DNA from: Bradyrhizobium jicamae
GTDB lineage: Bacteria; Pseudomonadota; Alphaproteobacteria; Rhizobiales; Xanthobacteraceae
DNA length: 64,000 nt
Direction of reading: 5' to 3'
Assembly (NCBI RefSeq): GCF_001440395.1
Contig: NZ_LLXZ01000215.1
Coordinates: forward strand, 114,697-178,696
In this document: positions 18,843 through 28,223 of the stretch, piece by piece
Position numbering within the stretch: the first letter of the stretch is position 1
Layout: each line of letters opens with the position of its first letter
The notes under the pieces: generated by a model
Seen by the model: the letters and a program-made list of their open reading frames with translations, nothing else
The model's database searches: none
Told to the model about the DNA's origin: nothing
Position numbers and translations under genes: made by a program

Positions 18843-20132
18843 CTAGAACCCGAACGCCCTCGGCAGCGCCAGCGACAGCCACGGCACGTAGGTCACGATC
18901 ATCAGCACCGTAAACATCACGTAGTAGAATGGCCAGATCCCGCGCATCACCTCGTCGACGGAAACCTTGCCAATGGCGCAGCCGACGAACAGCGTCGTCC
19001 CCACCGGCGGCGTCAGCAGGCCGATGCCGAGATTGAGCAGCATGACGATGCCGAAATGTACGGGGTCGATGCCGAAGCTCTTGACCACCGGCAGCAGGAT
19101 CGGGGTGCAGATCAGCAAGAGAGGCGCGAGATCGAGCGCCGTCCCCAGAACCAGCAGCATGATGTTCAACCACATCAGCAGCACATACTTGTTGCTCGAT
19201 ATCGCAACGAAGAATTCGGTCATCTTCGCCGGCATCTGCATCAGGGCGGCGACATAGCCGAAGCACGACGCGGTCGCGACCAGCGTCAGCACCATCGCGA
19301 CCGTCTGCAGTGTTTTGTAGACCAACAGCGGCAGCTCGGACCATTTATAGTCCCGATAGATGAACATCGTGACAAAGAACGCCCAGACGCAGGCGACCGC
19401 ACCGGCCTCGATCGGCGTGAAGACGCCCGTGAGAATGCCGCCGAGAACGATGACCAGCGTTATGATCCCCCATACGGCGTCGCCGAGCATCTTGAGCGCC
19501 TGCCGGATCGGGACCGGCTCTCCTTTGGGATGCTTGTCGCGATAGGCATAGAACAGGCAAAGCAGCATCAGCGAGAAGCCCAGCAGCAATCCAGGAATCA
19601 CGCCGGCGAGGAAAAGGCTCGTGATCGACACCACGCCGCCGGTTGCCAGCGAATAGATCACCGAATTGTGGCTTGGCGGAACGATGATCGCCTGCAGCGA
19701 GGCGCTGATGGTCACGTTGGTTGCGAACACCCGCGGATAGCCCTTGGCGGCCATCTGCGGGATCATGACCGAGCCGATCGCGGAGGTGTCGGCGACCGAC
19801 GACCCGGAAATGCCGCTCATGATCGTGGTTGCGAGGATATTGACCTGTGAGAGGCCGCCCCGGATGCGCGTGAAACCGACGACAACGGCCGCAAAGTCGA
19901 CCAGCCGCCGGGCCATGCCGCCCTCGGCCATGATGGCGCCGGCCAGCACGAAGAACGGGATGGTCAGCATCGAGACCTTGCCGACGCCGCTGGCAAATTG
20001 CTGCATGACGGCGCCGACGGGCAAATCGATCCAGAGTGCGCCGACGAGCGCGGACAGTGCCAGCGCGTAGGCAATCGGCATGCCGATTGCGAAGAAGAGG
20101 CACATGCTGAGAAGCAGAACCGCGATATCCAT
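18843..20132 (-). CDS. dctM: TRAP transporter large permease (DctM family)
   Basis: A 429-residue membrane protein with about 12-13 hydrophobic segments, the standard length for DctM. Family motifs include IMSGISGSSVADTSAIG and NLGIGLLTPPVGTTLFVG near the C-terminus. It forms the sodium- or proton-driven transport channel with DctQ. The start lies 5 bp after the dctQ stop. Confidence 0.94.
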   Translation of the reverse strand: MDIAVLLLSMCLFFAIGMPIAYALALSALVGALWIDLPVGAVMQQFASGVGKVSMLTIPFFVLAGAIMAEGGMARRLVDFAAVVVGFTRIRGGLSQVNILATTIMSGISGSSVADTSAIGSVMIPQMAAKGYPRVFATNVTISASLQAIIVPPSHNSVIYSLATGGVVSITSLFLAGVIPGLLLGFSLMLLCLFYAYRDKHPKGEPVPIRQALKMLGDAVWGIITLVIVLGGILTGVFTPIEAGAVACVWAFFVTMFIYRDYKWSELPLLVYKTLQTVAMVLTLVATASCFGYVAALMQMPAKMTEFFVAISSNKYVLLMWLNIMLLVLGTALDLAPLLLICTPILLPVVKSFGIDPVHFGIVMLLNLGIGLLTPPVGTTLFVGCAIGKVSVDEVMRGIWPFYYVMFTVLMIVTYVPWLSLALPRAFGF

Positions 20133-20137
20133 GGGAG

Positions 20138-20659
20138 TTACTCGACCGGTACGTGAGCGTCAGCGCCGTCGCGCGGGGGCGGGCCAATGGTCAGCCGTTC
20201 GACGACGAACAGGAGCATCATCGCGCCGCTGACCACGATCGGAAGATAGGTGATGCCTACGGAAAGCCAGGGAAATTCATCCACCGAATTATCCCAGGTG
20301 GTCTGAACGAGCCGCCATCCCCAGACGACCATGAAGATGGCGATCACGCCCATCAATATCTCGCTGAGGAACAGCGAGGCGCGCCGCAGCAACGGTGGCA
20401 GCAGATCGGTGCCTACCGTCATGTTCATGTGGATGCGCTGGCGATAACAGTTGGCCGAGCCGATGAAGGTGATGCCGACGGTCAGCAGCACAGCCATCGG
20501 CTCGGGCCATGACGAGGCGCTGTTCAGGACGTAGCGGGTATAGACGGCCCACGGAATAACCGCAGAGACCAGGACGAGCGCCACGCACGCGATCGTGGCG
20601 CCGGTCCAGTAAACGGCATCGTTCACACGCCGGAAAATTCCGGCCGCAGAGTTGGACAT
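20138..20659 (-). CDS. dctQ: TRAP transporter small permease (DctQ family)
   Basis: A 173-residue protein with four hydrophobic segments, as expected for DctQ. The ATG at 20659 (MSNSAAGIF) is chosen over one at 20701 because GAGGTC lies just upstream and the extra 14 residues (RLRRRYSSRSK) are not typical. It sits between the receptor and the large permease in the usual dctPQM order. Confidence 0.88.
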   Translation of the reverse strand: MSNSAAGIFRRVNDAVYWTGATIACVALVLVSAVIPWAVYTRYVLNSASSWPEPMAVLLTVGITFIGSANCYRQRIHMNMTVGTDLLPPLLRRASLFLSEILMGVIAIFMVVWGWRLVQTTWDNSVDEFPWLSVGITYLPIVVSGAMMLLFVVERLTIGPPPRDGADAHVPVE

Positions 20660-20755
20660 TTTTGACCTCGAAGAATAACGGCGCCTCAATCGCGTCGGCA
20701 ACTCGGCGGAGCGGCCGGAACGAACCTCCGGCCACTCGCGATAGCAAGCCGTGCG

Positions 20756-21757
20756 CTACTGCACCGCTTCGATACGCTTGACCATGGCCGCATACTTCGC
20801 GCCGTACTTGTCCCAAACCGGTTTGACGGCATCCTGGAACGGCTTCTTGTCGATGTCGGTGATGATTTCGGTTCCGGACGCCTTCATTTTTTCGATGGCC
20901 GCGTTCTCCGCTTCATACCAGAGCACACGCTGCTCGGCCTGCGCTTCCTTTGAAAACTTCTTGATCAGCGCCTGATCTTCCGGCGACAGCTTCTGCCAGG
21001 AAATGCGCGAGAACACCAAAAGCTCCGGAATGATCAGGTGTTCGGTCATCGTGAAATACTTGGCCACCTGATTATGGTTCTGCGCTATGAACGACGGTGG
21101 ATTGTTCTCAGCGCCATCGACCACGCCCGTTTGCATCGAGCTGAACACCTGATCGAAGCCGAGCGCGACGCCGTTGCCGCCCAGCGCGTTCATGGTATCG
21201 ACGAACAGCGGATTGCCCATCATGCGAACCTTGAGGCCCTTGAGGTCGGCAATGGTCCGGATCGGCCGCTTGTTGTTGTAGACGTTGCGCGAGCCGGCGT
21301 TCATCCAGCACAGTGCGATCAGGCCGGTCTTTTCGGCTGAGGAAATCTTCGCCAGCAATTCGTCGCCGATCTCGCCGTCGATCACTTTCTCCATATGCTT
21401 GGAATTGCGGAAGACGAACGGCATATTGAAGACGTTGACGTCATCCACCACGGGGCCGACGGCGCCTACCGAAATGCGGGCGATCTGCAGCGCGCCGAGC
21501 TGGGCCTGCTCGATCATCTCCTTTTCGCCGCCAAGCTGCATCGAGGGGAACATCTGGATCGTGAGCCGGCCATTGGTGGCGGCTTCCAGCTTCTTGCCCA
21601 TTCGAACGACGGCTTCGACCGTCGGATAGCCGAGCGGATGAACGTCGGAGGCCTTCAGCACCATTTTGGTTTGAGCAAAGGCGGATGACAGCGGCGCCGT
21701 GGTTGCCATCGCTGCCCCGAGCCCTGCGCTCAACTTGATGAAGTCGCGGCGTTTCAT
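20756..21757 (-). CDS. dctP: TRAP transporter periplasmic solute receptor (DctP family)
   Basis: A 333-residue solute receptor. The N-terminus MKRRDFIKLSAGLGAAM has the twin-arginine motif RRDF, so Tat export is likely, with cleavage near AFAQ (about 29). Family features include HPLGYPTVEAV and the substrate-contact region around MMGNPLFVDTMNALG. The ligand is unknown, though the linked cyclase-family hydrolase points to a compound with an amide or lactone. It starts 46 bp after the GntR gene stop on the same strand. Confidence 0.93.
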   Translation of the reverse strand: MKRRDFIKLSAGLGAAMATTAPLSSAFAQTKMVLKASDVHPLGYPTVEAVVRMGKKLEAATNGRLTIQMFPSMQLGGEKEMIEQAQLGALQIARISVGAVGPVVDDVNVFNMPFVFRNSKHMEKVIDGEIGDELLAKISSAEKTGLIALCWMNAGSRNVYNNKRPIRTIADLKGLKVRMMGNPLFVDTMNALGGNGVALGFDQVFSSMQTGVVDGAENNPPSFIAQNHNQVAKYFTMTEHLIIPELLVFSRISWQKLSPEDQALIKKFSKEAQAEQRVLWYEAENAAIEKMKASGTEIITDIDKKPFQDAVKPVWDKYGAKYAAMVKRIEAVQ

Positions 21758-21803
21758 GTCGTTCCTCCTGATGTTGTTTATCGTTTTATGGACTTTTCGA
21801 ATT

Positions 21804-22547
21804 CTAGGGTCGCTCGTCGAAGTACTCCGGATTGATATGCTGGGTAGCCGAGATGTTCTCGATCAGGCTTTCGAGGTGGATTTCCATCGCCCGCCTTGCG
21901 CCCTCTGCGTCATGCGCCTCGATCGCAGTCAGGACGGCCTCGTGTTCGACGATCACCTTTGCGATCCGCCCGCGCTGGGGCAGGGTCAGCCGGCGATAGC
22001 GATCGACGTGAACCTTCACCTGCTGGATATATTTCCAGATTCCGGGATAGCCGGCGACCTCGGCGACTGTAGCATGAAACATTTCGTCGGCCTGATGGAA
22101 CGTGTCGCTGTCTCCGGCCGCGCTGGCCTCGCGCTGGCGTTCCAGGATCGATTGCAGCGCCAGGATCTGGCTCGAAGTCGCACGCTCTGCGGCCATTCGC
22201 GCGGTGGTCTCCTCCAGCGCCTTACGGATGATGATGGCTTCGGGAAGCGCTGCCACCGGAATGCGCGAGACGAAGATGCCGGACTGCGGATAGATATCCA
22301 GCAGGCCTTCGTCCGATAATTTGAGAATCGCCTCGCGAACGGGGGTGCGGCTCACCCCGTAGGAGACGGCGATCTGCGCCTCGGAAATCGCTTCGCCGGG
22401 GCGGCGCTGCAGCGACACCAGTTCGCCGCGAAGGTCGGAATAGATTCTAGATGCTGCCGTCGCCGCACGCGGTCTGCCACTGCGGCGCGTGCCGGCGGCA
22501 ATTCGGCGAACCGTTGGATCCGTCTTTTTCGGTGCACGGGCGGGCAT
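21804..22547 (-). CDS. GntR-family regulator, FCD subfamily
   Basis: A 247-residue regulator. A basic N-terminal extension is followed by the winged helix (EAQIAVSYGVSRTPVREAIL, roughly residues 58-77) and the all-helical FCD ligand domain with metal-binding histidines, for example DTFHQADEMFH. It is first in the unit with the TRAP genes, so it probably represses the whole unit until the transported ligand binds. A near-palindromic AT-rich site lies 18 bp upstream of its start. Confidence 0.9.
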   Translation of the reverse strand: MPARAPKKTDPTVRRIAAGTRRSGRPRAATAASRIYSDLRGELVSLQRRPGEAISEAQIAVSYGVSRTPVREAILKLSDEGLLDIYPQSGIFVSRIPVAALPEAIIIRKALEETTARMAAERATSSQILALQSILERQREASAAGDSDTFHQADEMFHATVAEVAGYPGIWKYIQQVKVHVDRYRRLTLPQRGRIAKVIVEHEAVLTAIEAHDAEGARRAMEIHLESLIENISATQHINPEYFDERP

Positions 22548-22564
22548 GGCTGCTCTCTCAATTG

Positions 22565-22578
22565 ATATATTAGTATAT
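22565..22578. promoter_or_regulatory. Candidate operator upstream of the GntR/TRAP unit
   Basis: ATATATTAGTATAT is a 14-bp imperfect palindrome in which only one symmetric base pair mismatches. It sits in an AT-rich patch 18-31 bp upstream of the GntR start, in otherwise GC-rich DNA. The size and position fit an autoregulatory GntR operator overlapping the promoter. Binding is inferred, not shown. Confidence 0.4.
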
Positions 22579-22662
22579 GAATTTGCGGTGGCAACCAGAA
22601 ATCGTCATGCGCGGGGTTTGTTTCCGCACGCCTGCTGAGAGTCACGAGTTGAGGACGAGGGT

Positions 22663-23361
22663 CTAGCTGACGAAGCCAGCGCGCTTTCGCTGTTCACGCT
22701 GGTCAGCGCCGGTCAACAAGCCGATCAGCTCCTGGGCCTGTTGGGGGTGGGCCGCTGCGGTCGTGATGCCCGCGGTGTACATGGTTGCGAGTTCGCAGCC
22801 CGGCGGCAGCGAGCCGGACAGGGTTACGCCCTTGGTGCTAATGATCTCGGTTGACTGCGTGCACCCGATCGGACGTCTCGCGTCCGAGGCCGCCAGTTCG
22901 CGCATCGCCGTCGCGCCATTCGGGAAAATCCTGAGGCGATCGGCAGCCTGATCGCTGATACCGAGCTGCTGCAAGACATTTGCAACGTGAATTCCGGCCG
23001 TCGAGGCCTTGGTATCCGGCACGAAGACCGCATCAGACGCCAGAATGGCCTCGCGCAAGCCGACGGCATCCCTGACCGTGACGGGAGGATCGCCAGCGCG
23101 GACGGCGAGGGCGGTTTCGACCAGCCCGACATCGGCGATCGAAGCGGCGACAACCAGCTTCTCCTCCGCCAGTCTAGCGAGCAGCGCCGCGGTCAAGATG
23201 ACGATGTCAGCCGACGCACCCTTGCGCAATTTGTCGGCCATGAGGCCGACCGCCCCGAACTCACCCGCGATATCGAATCCGGTTTGCGCTTTGAAAGCCT
23301 GCGTCAAGCTCCCGACAAGGCCCTGCGCCGCGCCGCCGCTCAGAATGTTCAGGCTGTTCAT
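22663..23361 (-). CDS. ModA-like substrate-binding domain protein lacking a signal peptide
   Basis: A 232-residue type II periplasmic-binding-fold protein resembling molybdate receptors: NILSGGAAQGL, the KLRKGASADIVIL helix and the C-terminal PIGCTQSTEI region. The N-terminus MNSLNILSGG begins directly at strand 1 with no signal peptide, so it should stay in the cytoplasm. Its ATG overlaps the stop of the molybdenum hydroxylase large subunit by 4 bp. No modBC genes follow. A role in cofactor or molybdate handling for that enzyme is possible but is inference. Confidence 0.82.
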   Translation of the reverse strand: MNSLNILSGGAAQGLVGSLTQAFKAQTGFDIAGEFGAVGLMADKLRKGASADIVILTAALLARLAEEKLVVAASIADVGLVETALAVRAGDPPVTVRDAVGLREAILASDAVFVPDTKASTAGIHVANVLQQLGISDQAADRLRIFPNGATAMRELAASDARRPIGCTQSTEIISTKGVTLSGSLPPGCELATMYTAGITTAAAHPQQAQELIGLLTGADQREQRKRAGFVS

Positions 23362-25499
23362 GAGGTCAATTCCATCGCGGCGATGATCCTATCGCGCGTG
23401 ATCGGCAGATCGCGCACCCGCACGCCGAGCGCATCGAACACCGCGTTGGCGATGGCGGCCGTGACGGGGCCGTGGGCGGCTTCGCCTGCGCCGACCGGAT
23501 CGATATCAAGACGTTGGATCAGTTCGACCTCAACATCGGGCACCTCGCTGAAGCGCAGGATCGGATATTCCGTCCAACCCGTGCTGGTGATGCGTTCCCG
23601 GTCGAAGCGCACGCGCTCCTTCAGCACCCAGCTCGTGGCTTGAATGGCACCGCCCTCGATCTGGTTGATCACGCCGTCCGGATTGATGGCCTCGCCGACA
23701 TCGACCGCCAATGTCAGCTTCCTGACGGTAATCTCCTCGGCGCCCTCGATCTCGGCGATCGCGGCGCAATAGGCGCCGGTGTTCTTGTAGCGGCCAAAGC
23801 CGATGCCGTGCCCGATGCCGGGCTGCTTCTCCGGCTTCCACTGCGCGCGTCTGGCCACAGCCCGAATGACGTCCCGGGCCCGCTCATCCCGCAAGTGACG
23901 CAGCCGGTACGCGACCGGATCTTCGCCGCGCTCGGCGGCGATTTCATCGAGGATCGATTCAATCGCAAACACGTTGCCCTGCCCACCAAGCGTCCGCAGC
24001 GCCGAGGTGCGGATCGGCATCGTCGTCAGGCGATGGCTTTCGATGCGCCAGGATGGAAAATCGTAAAGCGGGACCGAGTTGCGATCGCTGCCGCCGCCAT
24101 TGGCCTGCGGCGGATTGGTCGAGACCATGCGCGGAAACGGCTCCGCCAGTTCGAATCCGGCCAGCAGGGCGGGCAGCGCCGCACGCCCCGGGCGCGCGAC
24201 GTGACCGTTGCCCCAGATCGAGTGTCGCCAATCGATGATTTCACCCTGCGCATCGAGATCGGCCTCGATTTCGATCGCCATCGCCGCGCCAAAGGGCGCA
24301 TCCGACATCTCGCCCTGCCGCGACCACTGAACCCGCACCGGGCGGCCGCCGGCGGCCCTGGCGAGTAGCACGGCGTCGAGCGCGACGTCATCGGCAGCGT
24401 TGTGCCCGTAGCAGCCGGCGCCTTCCAGATGGTCGACGGTGATGTTCTCGGCCGGCATTTTGAGGACCAGCGCCAGATCCGCACGCAGGAGATAGACGCC
24501 CTGGCTGTGGGTCCAGACATGAACGCGGTCGCCGTCCCACTGCGCCATCGCACAGGACGGTGCGATCGATGCATGGGCGATGTAGGGGCGGGTGTATTGC
24601 CGCCGGATGGTTCGCGCCGCTGTAGCGGCCGGCGTCGCCGTTCTCTCGTCGATGACCGTCAATTCCGATGGCTGCGCCTTCAGGAACGAGGCCAGATCAT
24701 TTTCATCGGGGAGGGGTTCGCCGTCGGACCAGACAGCGCCCTTGCGCAGGGCTCGAAGGGCCAGTTCCGCGCCATGCTCGGTTTCGCTGACGACGCCCGC
24801 AAAACTGCCATCGCGCACGATGGCGACGAGACCGGCCACCGCGCGGGCACCATCCTCGCTCAATTCCGAAAGCTTTGCGCGCGCATTCTCCGGCCGCAGC
24901 ACGCGGCCGTGCAGCATTCCCACCGACGCCTGGTCGTGGATGAAGCGCGGCCGGCCGAATACCTTGTCGGGAATGTCGATCCGCTGGACGGAATGGCCAG
25001 CCAGCGCCCGCCGTGTTGCGATCTTTGGTGTTGCGCCCGGCGTGGCGTCGCGATCGAGCGAGACCTCGTCGGCCAGTTCCCAATAGCTAGTCCTGACATT
25101 GCCGGGGCCCGAAATGGTGCCATCCTCGATTTCGAGCGCGTCGATGTCGACACCCAGCCGCTCGGCCGCTTGTTGGAGAAATATCCGGCGCACCTCGGCG
25201 CAGGCATGGCGCAGCGCGCGCCCCGATTGCTGGATGGAGAGGCTGCCCGAGGTGACGCCCTCGTTAGGGCTGGCGACAGTCGACGCGCGGACCATCTGCA
25301 CGCGCGACAGGTCGACATCGAGCTCGTCGGCGGCGATCTGCGCCAGCGCCGTCACGATGCCTTGCCCGATCTCCACCTTGCCAGGCGAGACGGTTACTTG
25401 TCCGGCGCTCGAGAATTTCAGCCACGACGACAGTTTCGGATTGGCCGCGAGGCTTGCCGGTAGTGCGGGCTGAGACGGAGCGGGGGCCGGCCGGTTCAT
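23358..25499 (-). CDS. Molybdenum hydroxylase large subunit (IorB / nicotinate dehydrogenase type)
   Basis: A 713-residue molybdopterin-cytosine-dinucleotide-binding subunit of the xanthine oxidase family, resembling isoquinoline 1-oxidoreductase beta. Seen motifs: SAGQVTVSPGKVEIGQG at the N-terminus, GAGCYGHNAADDVALDA near residue 330, and GAGEAAHGPVTAAIANA near the C-terminus. The ATG at 25499 overlaps the small-subunit stop by 4 bp; sequence further upstream in frame lies inside that gene. There is no Tat signal, so it is probably cytoplasmic. It likely hydroxylates an N-heterocycle or oxidises an aldehyde, the exact substrate being unknown. Confidence 0.92.
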   Translation of the reverse strand: MNRPAPAPSQPALPASLAANPKLSSWLKFSSAGQVTVSPGKVEIGQGIVTALAQIAADELDVDLSRVQMVRASTVASPNEGVTSGSLSIQQSGRALRHACAEVRRIFLQQAAERLGVDIDALEIEDGTISGPGNVRTSYWELADEVSLDRDATPGATPKIATRRALAGHSVQRIDIPDKVFGRPRFIHDQASVGMLHGRVLRPENARAKLSELSEDGARAVAGLVAIVRDGSFAGVVSETEHGAELALRALRKGAVWSDGEPLPDENDLASFLKAQPSELTVIDERTATPAATAARTIRRQYTRPYIAHASIAPSCAMAQWDGDRVHVWTHSQGVYLLRADLALVLKMPAENITVDHLEGAGCYGHNAADDVALDAVLLARAAGGRPVRVQWSRQGEMSDAPFGAAMAIEIEADLDAQGEIIDWRHSIWGNGHVARPGRAALPALLAGFELAEPFPRMVSTNPPQANGGGSDRNSVPLYDFPSWRIESHRLTTMPIRTSALRTLGGQGNVFAIESILDEIAAERGEDPVAYRLRHLRDERARDVIRAVARRAQWKPEKQPGIGHGIGFGRYKNTGAYCAAIAEIEGAEEITVRKLTLAVDVGEAINPDGVINQIEGGAIQATSWVLKERVRFDRERITSTGWTEYPILRFSEVPDVEVELIQRLDIDPVGAGEAAHGPVTAAIANAVFDALGVRVRDLPITRDRIIAAMELTS

Positions 25500-25966
25500 C
25501 CTGCCGCCATTTCTTCCGCCGCACGCAACACCGCGCGCACCATGCGCTGATGCGAACCGCAACGGCAGAGGTTGCGATCGAGCGCCTCCTTCACCTCCCG
25601 GCTGGTCGGTGACGGATTTCGCCTCAGCAGCGCCGCAGCACTCATCAAAATGCCGGAGACGCAATAGCCGCATTGCAGCGCCTGCTCGGCGATGAAGGCG
25701 CGCTGCAGCGGATGCGGCCGTTCGCTCGTTCCAAGCCCTTCGATGGTCGTGACATCCTTGTCCGCCACCGACCACAGCGGCGTATCGCAGGCGGTTACCG
25801 CGCGATCTCCGACAATCACATTGCAAGCGCCGCATTCACCAGCGCCGCAACCAAAATGCGGTCCGGTCACGCCGAGCTGCCCGCGCAAAATATCCAGCAG
25901 CGACCGGTCGGGATCGGCGTCAACATCCAGCTCGACGCCGTTGAGGCGAAATCGAACGCTTGGCAT
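25496..25966 (-). CDS. Molybdenum hydroxylase [2Fe-2S] small subunit
   Basis: A 156-residue electron-transfer subunit with two [2Fe-2S] domains. The plant-type cluster ligands are in CGAGECGAC plus a downstream Cys (VTACDTP). The second set is QCGYC and LCRCG. Length and spacing match IorA/CoxS-type subunits. It precedes and is translationally coupled to the large subunit, the usual order in this subfamily. Confidence 0.94.
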   Translation of the reverse strand: MPSVRFRLNGVELDVDADPDRSLLDILRGQLGVTGPHFGCGAGECGACNVIVGDRAVTACDTPLWSVADKDVTTIEGLGTSERPHPLQRAFIAEQALQCGYCVSGILMSAAALLRRNPSPTSREVKEALDRNLCRCGSHQRMVRAVLRAAEEMAAG

Positions 25967-25993
25967 CGAGGGAAGACCTTCGCTCGCGGCTTC

Positions 25994-26971
25994 TTATTGC
26001 GGTGGCTTGTCGAACTTCTTGACCACCTCCGCCCACTTCACGATATCGCCGCGGAGGAATTTGTCGAATTCGCCTGACGTCATTGACATAGGGACGACGC
26101 CCTGCTGGGACCATAGTTTTATCATGTCAGGTCGCTTCACGATGTCGTTCACGGCCCCGTTGATCTTGTCGATGATCGGCTTGGGCGTACCCGCGGGCGC
26201 CATCAAGCCGAGCCAGATGGTGGCCTCATAGCCGGGAATGCCGGCCTCGATCGCCGTCGGCGCGTTGGGCAGCACGGTCGAGCGCGTCTGGCCCGTCGTG
26301 GCCAGCGCACGCACCTGATTCTCCGCAACGTTGGGCGCCATCGCCGGAACCGCGTCGATCATCATCTGAACCTGGCCGCCGATCACGCCGCTGCGTGCCT
26401 CGCCGCTGTTGCGGTAGGGCACATGCACGAGGTCGATGCCGGCCATGGCTTTGAACAGCTCACCCGCCATGTGATACGGCGTGCCCTGGCCTGACGAGGC
26501 GTAGTTCAGTTTGCCGGGCTGCGATTTGGCGAGCGCAATGAATTCCTGCAGCGTCTTTGCCTGTACCGAAGGATGAACGACGATGACGAGGTCGGAATAG
26601 TTGACCGGGGCGATCGGCGCGAGATCGCGCATCAGTTCGTATTTGCGTTGCGGAACCAGCGACTCATTCGCAGTCTGCGTGTTCGACATCATCAATAGCG
26701 TGTAGCCGTCCGCCGGTGACTTGATGGCTTCCTGCGTGCCGATCACGCCACCGGCGCCGGTGCGGTTTTCGACTACGAAGGGCTGGCCGAGCGTTTCCTG
26801 CAGAATGTTCCCGATCTGACGGGCGGTGACATCGGCAGGTCCCCCGGCACCGAAGGGAACAATCACCTTCACCGGACGCGACGGATAGTCCTGCGCCAGG
26901 CCCGGCGTCGCCAGCAGAGATGGCCCCGCCAGCATTGCCGCCAGCGCGAGCGCCGTTCCCAAGCGCGTCAT
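25994..26971 (-). CDS. Bug/TctC-family tripartite tricarboxylate transporter receptor
   Basis: A 325-residue periplasmic receptor. The signal peptide ends near GLAQD, then YPSRPVKVIVPFGAGGPADVTAR carries the family PGG-like loop intact. ATG 26971 is preceded by GGGAGGTTGAC; upstream in-frame sequence is not homologous. It is the first gene of the minus-strand unit that continues with the molybdenum hydroxylase small subunit 27 bp later. It may capture the hydroxylase substrate, but no TctAB pair is present here. Confidence 0.92.
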   Translation of the reverse strand: MTRLGTALALAAMLAGPSLLATPGLAQDYPSRPVKVIVPFGAGGPADVTARQIGNILQETLGQPFVVENRTGAGGVIGTQEAIKSPADGYTLLMMSNTQTANESLVPQRKYELMRDLAPIAPVNYSDLVIVVHPSVQAKTLQEFIALAKSQPGKLNYASSGQGTPYHMAGELFKAMAGIDLVHVPYRNSGEARSGVIGGQVQMMIDAVPAMAPNVAENQVRALATTGQTRSTVLPNAPTAIEAGIPGYEATIWLGLMAPAGTPKPIIDKINGAVNDIVKRPDMIKLWSQQGVVPMSMTSGEFDKFLRGDIVKWAEVVKKFDKPPQ

Positions 26972-27128
26972 GTCAACCTCCCGAACTCTGTCTTTTTTTG
27001 AAAGGGCCCGTTTACCGGCCTCGTGCCAAGTGTAGCCGTCCAAGTCTAGCTATCCGCGGACCGATCGCTAGTCCCAGAATCAGATATTCGTCGGCATACA
27101 ATTTCAGGGCAATTATAAGGAAGGTGAC

Positions 27129-28214
27129 ATGAGGCTCTCTCCCAGTCTGGCCGTTGCGGCATTGCTCTCGACCGGGACCGTCGCCAACGCCCAGACGTTG
27201 CCCGCCTACATGGCGCCAATCTCCGGAAAGGCCACCACCACATCTTCTGACGTCGCCACCAAGGACATGCTGGCGCTCAACACCGGCATGTTCGAGCTCT
27301 ACGGCGATGCAGGAAAGATTTTCCAGAAGAACATCCTGAGCAAGCATCCGGTGATCCTCGGCCTGTTCTCGGGCGCGGGCGGCCGAATGATCCTGTACCG
27401 GCCGGGCATGGCGCCGATGGACGCGCCGCAGGTGCCGATCGTCTATCAATTGCTCAAGTCGGTTGGCCACAGCACGATGGCACTGGTGCAGGTCGTCGGC
27501 CCCTATGTCGACAATCCCGATAACAAGTCCTGGCGCGGCTCGATGCTCGCCTATCGCAGCCGGATGCAGTCGGCGCTCGACGGCCTCGATGCGACTCCGA
27601 TGGAGGCGGGCTGGCGCGACAACAACCGCACCATCCTGCAGAACAACATCGCCTTCATGGACGAATGCATCGCCAAGGGCGTCATTCCCTTCGCTACGCT
27701 GGAAGCTTTCGGCAAGAAGCAGGCGCCTTATCTGGCCAAGAACGTCGCATGGGCGGCGCAGACGCAGGTCGCGCACTGGATGACGGTGCTGGCCGAGTGG
27801 AAGGCGCAGCTCGGCGCCGACTGGGACAAGACCTATGCCGCCAGCAACACGATCTACGTCGCGCGCCAGAACAACGTGCTGTTCAGCGTGCTGGCGCAGT
27901 TCTTCGGGCCCGAGGCGATCAATACCCGCCTGTTGCTGATCGAGACGATTTCCTTCACGACCACGCCGGCCGATATGCTGGAATCATTGACCCGTATCAT
28001 CGCCGATCGTTCAATCGGTGCGCTGTTCTTCGGCAACTACCGTCTGATGGACTACGAGCTGATGGGGGGCGACGCGCGCGCCGCGATCATCGCCGAGACC
28101 GGCAAGCGCGGCATGACGCCGTTCCTGCCGCCTGCCGTTCCCTTCGGCTCGAAGCAGTGGCCGACACTGGTTACGCCGGGCTCGGGACCCGCGACCATCG
28201 CCGATCTGAAGTAG
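27129..28214 (+). CDS. Exported protein of unknown function heading the second molybdenum hydroxylase unit
   Basis: A 361-residue protein with a signal peptide (MRLSPSLAVAALLSTG, cleavage near ANAQT at about 22). The mature part is largely helical by composition, without cysteines forming an obvious cofactor site, and has no motif I recognise. It is followed 9 bp later by the Tat-exported molybdenum hydroxylase large subunit. A periplasmic accessory or partner of that enzyme is the simplest guess. ATG 27129 has AAGGAAGGTGAC upstream. It is divergent from the Bug gene. Confidence 0.75.
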   Translation: MRLSPSLAVAALLSTGTVANAQTLPAYMAPISGKATTTSSDVATKDMLALNTGMFELYGDAGKIFQKNILSKHPVILGLFSGAGGRMILYRPGMAPMDAPQVPIVYQLLKSVGHSTMALVQVVGPYVDNPDNKSWRGSMLAYRSRMQSALDGLDATPMEAGWRDNNRTILQNNIAFMDECIAKGVIPFATLEAFGKKQAPYLAKNVAWAAQTQVAHWMTVLAEWKAQLGADWDKTYAASNTIYVARQNNVLFSVLAQFFGPEAINTRLLLIETISFTTTPADMLESLTRIIADRSIGALFFGNYRLMDYELMGGDARAAIIAETGKRGMTPFLPPAVPFGSKQWPTLVTPGSGPATIADLK

Positions 28215-28223
28215 TTCCGGCAA

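Noticed and set aside
23358..25835. 825-residue version of the molybdenum hydroxylase large subunit
   Set aside because: The extra N-terminal part lies within the [2Fe-2S] subunit gene; homology starts at the ATG at 25499.
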